A stretch of 10,006 nucleotides of DNA from an uncultured Oscillospiraceae bacterium (GTDB lineage: Bacteria > Bacillota > Clostridia > Oscillospirales > Ruminococcaceae): NCBI GenBank assembly GCA_958427155.1, contig CAUABB010000041.1, positions 1-10,006 on the forward strand, read 5' to 3'. The position numbers and the translations under genes were made by a program. This document shows, piece after piece, positions 6,680-10,006 of the stretch (the stretch's first letter is position 1; each line of letters starts with the position of its first letter). A model generated the notes under the pieces. The model had not been told where the DNA came from, did not search any database, and was given only the letters and a program-made list of their open reading frames with translations.

Positions 6680-7501
6680 ATGGCATTGGAAGAGCGCGAT
6701 TACCGTGAAGCTGCCGAGTTTGTCGGCGGCCAAATCCCTTTGGATGCTCAGATAGCTGTTGTTCTTGGTTCGGGGTTGGGGTGTTTTGCTGAACAACTGT
6801 CATCTACCGTAAGAGTTCCGTACAGACGAATTCCACACGCTCCCGCTGTTACTAATAGCTCTCATAAAGGAGAATTGATATACGGTGAACTTGTGGGTAA
6901 AAAGGTTATTGTGCTTTCTGGACGTGTTCATGCCTATGAAGGGTATTCGCTGAACGAAACGGCATTTTTTGTCAGGTTGCTTTTTTTGCTTGGGATAAAA
7001 ACGTTGATTCTTACAAATGCTGCTGGCGGCATTTCCCCGGAACTTTCGATCGGAGATTTTCTTTGCCTTTCAGATCATCTTTATTTCTTTGATGACAGCC
7101 CTGTCCGGGGGCCTCATATGGCTTTGTTTGGAGAACGTTTTTTTGACATGTCCAATGCTTATGATAGGGAATTGCGTAAAATTGCTTTGGATGAAATGAC
7201 GGCACAGGGATTGATTGCTCGTGAAGGTGTTTATGCGTACATGCCGGGACCGCAGTTTGAAACGCCTGCAGAAATCAAGGCGCTTCAGTTTTTAGGAGCG
7301 GATGCGGTAGGAATGTCCACTGTAGCGGAGACGATTGTCGCTGTGCAATGTGGAATAAAAGTTTTGGGACTTTCTTGTATTTCGAATTTGGCTGCGGGAA
7401 TTTCTCAAACTCCTTTATCAGACCATGATGTAAACCAAGCCACTGCCATGCGTGCTGGCGTTTTTGAAAGGCTTTTATTGGGAATTCTTTCCCGTCTTTA
7501 G
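6680..7501 (+). CDS. punA: Purine nucleoside phosphorylase (trimeric, inosine/guanosine type)
   Basis: This enzyme cleaves purine (deoxy)nucleosides with phosphate to give the free base and (deoxy)ribose-1-phosphate, a salvage and catabolic step in the cytoplasm. It is 273 residues, usual for the trimeric PNP family. Numbering from ATG 6680: the phosphate loop VVLGSGLG (27-34), SSHKGELIYG (60-69), SGRVHAYEGY (80-89, the family signature region), LTNAAGGIS (111-119), GPQFETPAEI (190-199) with the base-contacting glutamate, VGMSTVAE (210-217) and CISNLAAGIS (233-242). The Asn in SNLAAG is the residue associated with 6-oxopurine (inosine, guanosine) preference in this family, rather than adenosine. 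It follows the zinc-ribbon gene without a gap and is followed within six bases by a terminator hairpin, so it ends its transcription unit. The start could equally be ATG at 6677. Confidence 0.96.
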   Translation: MALEERDYREAAEFVGGQIPLDAQIAVVLGSGLGCFAEQLSSTVRVPYRRIPHAPAVTNSSHKGELIYGELVGKKVIVLSGRVHAYEGYSLNETAFFVRLLFLLGIKTLILTNAAGGISPELSIGDFLCLSDHLYFFDDSPVRGPHMALFGERFFDMSNAYDRELRKIALDEMTAQGLIAREGVYAYMPGPQFETPAEIKALQFLGADAVGMSTVAETIVAVQCGIKVLGLSCISNLAAGISQTPLSDHDVNQATAMRAGVFERLLLGILSRL

Positions 7502-7506
7502 TGTAT

Positions 7507-7557
7507 AACCGCCCGATGTTGTTAATACAAATTAGTATGACAACATCGGGCGGTTTT
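7507..7557 (+). terminator. Hairpin terminator after punA
   Basis: A perfect 16-bp inverted repeat (7507-7522 with 7540-7555), GC-rich at its base, encloses a 17-base loop in which ATAC (7525-7528) can pair further with GTAT (7535-7538). Four T residues (7554-7557) follow, then CCGCC. The stem is very strong but the U-tract is short, so termination may be incomplete. On the minus strand no U-run follows, so it is read as a + strand terminator. Confidence 0.85.
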
Positions 7558-7573
7558 CCGCCTTAGGAGGCGG
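7558..7573 (+). promoter_or_regulatory. Ribosome binding site within a small hairpin before the flippase gene
   Basis: CCGCC (7558-7562) and GGCGG (7569-7573) form a 5-bp stem with a 6-base loop. The Shine-Dalgarno sequence AGGAGG (7565-7570), 6 bases before the ATG at 7577, lies partly in the loop and partly in the stem, so folding could hide it from ribosomes. CCGCC can alternatively pair with GGCGG at 7549-7553, the 3' arm of the preceding terminator. Regulation is inferred from complementarity only. Confidence 0.5.
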
Positions 7574-7576
7574 AGT

Positions 7577-9313
7577 ATGAAAACAAACCGACAGAGTTTT
7601 ATCCATGGTGCTGCAATTTTGGCGGTATCACTGGTTATTGTTAAAATTTTGGGATTGGTTTTTAAAATTCCGCTGACTAATATTTTGGGCGGAGTTGGCA
7701 TGGGGTACTATAATACAGCTTTTATGCTGTTTTCTCCGGTCTTTTCCTTGGCGATTGGGGGACTGCCTGCTGCGGTGGCAAAAATGATCGCTGAAAGTGC
7801 CGCACGAGGATTTTATAAAGACGTCCGTAAGATCTTTCGAGTATCTATGGGCCTTTATTTTCTAACGGGGCTTGTGGGGACAGCTGTCATGATTTTTGCG
7901 GCAGATTTTTTTGTTCACACCGTTAAAAATCCAAATGCCTATTGGTGTGTAGTAGCAATCGCGCCAACAGTTTTTTTTGGCTGTCTCATCTCGGGTTATC
8001 GGGGATATTTTGAAGGCCTGTGTGATATGCGTCCCACTGCGGCTTCGCAAATTGTGGAAATGGTGTTTAAACTTGCGGCAGGATTGGGACTTGCAGTTTG
8101 GGTTATGTCCTATGCCCAGAAGGAGCTGGAAACAACTGGTGTGGTTTTTGGTACGGCGGTTCAAACCTCTAAAGAGGCAATAGCTGCTGCGTTACCATTT
8201 GCCGCTGCCGCTTCGATTGTAGGAATTAGTATCAGTAATATAGTTGGCGCACTCTATCTGGCGATTCGGTATCGACGAAATGATTCCATCACTGCCATTC
8301 AACGGAAAGCTTCCCCTCGTCCTGAAAGCGCACGGGTTCTTTTGAAACGGCTTCTAGCTATTTCATTTCCAATTTGCATCGGCGGTTTTGTGTTGAATAT
8401 TACCTCGTTGATTGATTTGCTTTCGATGATGAACCGTCTTAATTTCTTAGTACGGGAACACAGCACGGAATTATTGCACGTACTAGAAGGAGCCGTCCCG
8501 GAAGGAATGGCACTGGTAGATCTTCCAAACTACCTTTACGGTTGTTATACAGGGCTTGCAGTTTCGGTTTTTGGTATTATTCCAGCGATTGCCGGAGTGT
8601 TTGCCAAAAGTGCCCTGCCTAATATCGCTTCAAGTTGGGCAAGAGGGAATCGAGATTATACGCGTAGAAATATTGAACTAGTGATCAGAATTACAGCGCT
8701 TATTACTGTGCCGTCTGGAATCGGGATATCGGTTTTGGCTCATCCGATTTTATCTATTTTATTTTCTTCCAGGTCAGAAGAGGTGAATATTGCAGCCCCT
8801 GTTTTGGCAATCATGGGAATAGGAGTAATTTTTCAGGCGGGTTCTGTACTCCTTTTCAGTATTCTGCAAGCTCTTGGATATGCTAAGCTTCCGGTTCGTC
8901 ATATGGCGCTGGGTGGGGCCGTTAAAATTGTGCTTAATATGCTCTTAATTTCTCTTCCATCCCTCCATGTCAATGGGGCAGCATTTTCAACGGCGCTCTG
9001 TTATCTTTTGATTTTCTTTATGGAGTTTTCAGCGCTTTCTAGGATTACCGGGATGAAGTTCAGAGTTTCCAATATTTTCCTGAAGCCTATTTTTGCTGGA
9101 TGCCTTTGTGGAATTGTGGCAAAAACCGCCTACGAACTTCTTCTGCACTTTTGCGCAAAAGGCCTTGCAGTTGCTTTAGCAGTGGGAATTGCGGCTGTTT
9201 TATATATGGTTGCAGCTGTTTGTATCAAGGCGGTGGATAAAAATGATTTTGCTATGATTCCAAAAGGGGAAAAAGTGGCAAAAGGGCTTGAAAAAATGAA
9301 ATTGATGCGGTAA
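7577..9313 (+). CDS. SpoVB/YabM-type polysaccharide or lipid-linked precursor flippase (MOP superfamily)
   Basis: A 578-residue polytopic membrane protein with about 14 hydrophobic segments (near 11-30, 48-68, 90-112, 121-140, 157-177, 203-230, 258-283, 321-345, 367-392, 406-430, 447-461, 466-488, 500-520 and 528-550), the layout of MurJ/SpoVB transporters in the MOP superfamily. Family-like stretches include GLVFKIPLTNILGGVGMGYYN (26-46) near the N-terminus and SGYRGYFEGLCDMRPTAASQ (139-158). Such proteins flip lipid-linked oligosaccharide precursors across the cytoplasmic membrane; SpoVB acts in spore cortex synthesis. A neighbouring mazG recalls the Bacillus yabM-yabN pair, so YabM-like is as likely as SpoVB. 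AGGAGG 6 bases before the ATG fixes the start. No clear own promoter is visible between it and punA, so transcription may come by read-through of the terminator or from an unrecognised, possibly sporulation-specific, promoter. Confidence 0.88.
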   Translation: MKTNRQSFIHGAAILAVSLVIVKILGLVFKIPLTNILGGVGMGYYNTAFMLFSPVFSLAIGGLPAAVAKMIAESAARGFYKDVRKIFRVSMGLYFLTGLVGTAVMIFAADFFVHTVKNPNAYWCVVAIAPTVFFGCLISGYRGYFEGLCDMRPTAASQIVEMVFKLAAGLGLAVWVMSYAQKELETTGVVFGTAVQTSKEAIAAALPFAAAASIVGISISNIVGALYLAIRYRRNDSITAIQRKASPRPESARVLLKRLLAISFPICIGGFVLNITSLIDLLSMMNRLNFLVREHSTELLHVLEGAVPEGMALVDLPNYLYGCYTGLAVSVFGIIPAIAGVFAKSALPNIASSWARGNRDYTRRNIELVIRITALITVPSGIGISVLAHPILSILFSSRSEEVNIAAPVLAIMGIGVIFQAGSVLLFSILQALGYAKLPVRHMALGGAVKIVLNMLLISLPSLHVNGAAFSTALCYLLIFFMEFSALSRITGMKFRVSNIFLKPIFAGCLCGIVAKTAYELLLHFCAKGLAVALAVGIAAVLYMVAAVCIKAVDKNDFAMIPKGEKVAKGLEKMKLMR

Positions 9314-9316
9314 TAT
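9288..9316 (+). promoter_or_regulatory. Candidate promoter for mazG inside the end of the flippase gene
   Basis: TTGAAA (9288-9293, five of six -35 consensus bases) is followed after exactly 17 bases by TAATAT (9311-9316, four of six -10 bases). Transcription would begin near 9323, shortly before mazG. The region is AT-rich, so a chance match is possible. Confidence 0.4.
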
Positions 9317-9357
9317 AAGTACATGAGTTTTCAGGCAGTAGAAAGATGGTGGTTGAT

Positions 9358-10006
9358 ATGAATTTTGAGTTTAAAAAAAACTACCGAATTGACGACCTGC
9401 TGACTATTATGAAAATTCTTCGCGGGGAAAATGGTTGTCCGTGGGACAAGGAGCAAACGCATCAGAGTATCCGCCGTAATTTTATTGAGGAAACCTATGA
9501 GGTTGCTGAAGCAATTGATACAGAAGATGTTCAGTTGCTTCAGGAGGAACTTGGGGATGTTCTTCTTCAGGTGGTATTTCATACGCAGATGGAAGAAGAA
9601 CGTGGTTTCTTTTCGTTTGATGATGTTTGTGACGGTATTTGTAAAAAGCTGATTCTCCGCCATCCTCATATATTTGGGGATGTTAAAGCGGATACCGCGG
9701 AAGAAGTTCTAAAAAATTGGGATGAAATTAAGAAGCAGGAAAAAGGGCAGAAAACCCAAAGTGATGCGGTTCTTTCGGTTCCCAAAACTTTGCCCGCCCT
9801 CATGCGTGCTGCAAAAGTCCAACAGCGCGCGGCCAAGACCGGATTCGATTATTCAGAATTATCAGATGCAATGTGTGATCTGGATTCTGAGCTTGTAGAA
9901 CTGAAAGAAGCTGTAACACAAGGAAAACAGGAGAACATTGACGAGGAATTTGGAGACCTTCTTTTCAGTTGTGTTAATATTTCTAGGTTTCTTCACTTGG
10001 ATGCTG
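9358..10006 (+). CDS. mazG: Nucleoside triphosphate pyrophosphohydrolase MazG (3' end outside window)
   Basis: MazG hydrolyses NTPs and dNTPs to the monophosphate and pyrophosphate, cleaning nucleotide pools and, in E. coli, lowering (p)ppGpp effects. The frame is open to the window end, giving 216 codons. The first MazG domain has the signature RGENGCPWDKEQTHQSI (23-39), EETYEVAEAI (44-53) and EELGDVLLQVVFHTQM (62-77), which supply the acidic magnesium-binding residues (ExxE...ExxD), then RHPHIFGDV (101-109). A linker leads to the second domain beginning near LPALMRAAKVQQRAAKTGFDY (about 143-163), with ELVELKEAV and EEFGDLLF as its acidic motifs. Unlike Bacillus YabN there is no tetrapyrrole-methylase domain in front. 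ATG at 9358 gives the usual MNFEF opening; ATG at 9346 in the same frame is an alternative, and neither has a strong ribosome binding site (GGTGG at 9348-9352 is closest). Confidence 0.93.
   Translation, partial: MNFEFKKNYRIDDLLTIMKILRGENGCPWDKEQTHQSIRRNFIEETYEVAEAIDTEDVQLLQEELGDVLLQVVFHTQMEEERGFFSFDDVCDGICKKLILRHPHIFGDVKADTAEEVLKNWDEIKKQEKGQKTQSDAVLSVPKTLPALMRAAKVQQRAAKTGFDYSELSDAMCDLDSELVELKEAVTQGKQENIDEEFGDLLFSCVNISRFLHLDA

Noticed and set aside
7478..7509. Possible promoter TTGGGA ... TATAAC for the flippase gene
   Set aside because: The spacer is about 20 bases and the transcript would begin inside the terminator stem; the match is too weak to list.

Overview
The window is chromosomal housekeeping sequence from a low-to-moderate GC, Gram-positive anaerobe. 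The best fit is a Clostridia member, probably Oscillospiraceae/Ruminococcaceae-like. This rests on strong AGGAGG-type ribosome binding sites, a recJ-rel-dtd-metallohydrolase-hemZ gene order known from clostridia, and a SpoVB/YabM-type flippase followed by mazG. The organism assignment is inferred from gene content and order, not from a marker gene. All genes are on the + strand and coding density is above 95%. No rRNA, tRNA, CRISPR array, insertion sequence or phage gene is visible, and no gene-free stretch exceeds 80 bases.

Region 1 (1-6226) is a tightly packed, probably co-transcribed run. It holds the 3' end of recJ (ssDNA exonuclease), a bifunctional Rel (p)ppGpp synthetase/hydrolase, D-aminoacyl-tRNA deacylase (dtd), a small glyoxalase II-like metallo-beta-lactamase-fold hydrolase, the HemZ-type radical SAM protein, and a uridine-kinase-family nucleoside kinase. 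The last four genes are joined by stop/start overlaps of 1, 17 and 11 bases, which points to translational coupling. No apt gene lies between recJ and rel, unlike the Bacillus-type order.

Region 2 (6227-7557) looks like a self-contained two-gene transcription unit. A near-consensus sigma-A promoter (TTGAAT, 17-base spacer, TATAAT) precedes an uncharacterised coiled-coil plus zinc-ribbon protein and a purine nucleoside phosphorylase. A perfect 16-bp stem hairpin with a short U-tract closes it.

Region 3 (7558-10006) holds a 14-helix polysaccharide/lipid flippase of the SpoVB/YabM type and the first part of mazG, which runs off the window. The flippase ribosome binding site lies in a second small hairpin whose 5' arm could instead pair with the terminator's 3' arm. 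This four-segment arrangement resembles an attenuator and is the most interesting non-coding feature here.

Functionally the genes cover stringent-response signalling, translation quality control, nucleoside salvage, nucleotide-pool cleaning (MazG) and envelope or spore-coat precursor export. I see no convincing evidence of a wholly new system. The items most worth a second look are the nested hairpins, the unknown zinc-ribbon protein tied to nucleoside phosphorolysis, and the HemZ protein, whose real substrate is unclear.
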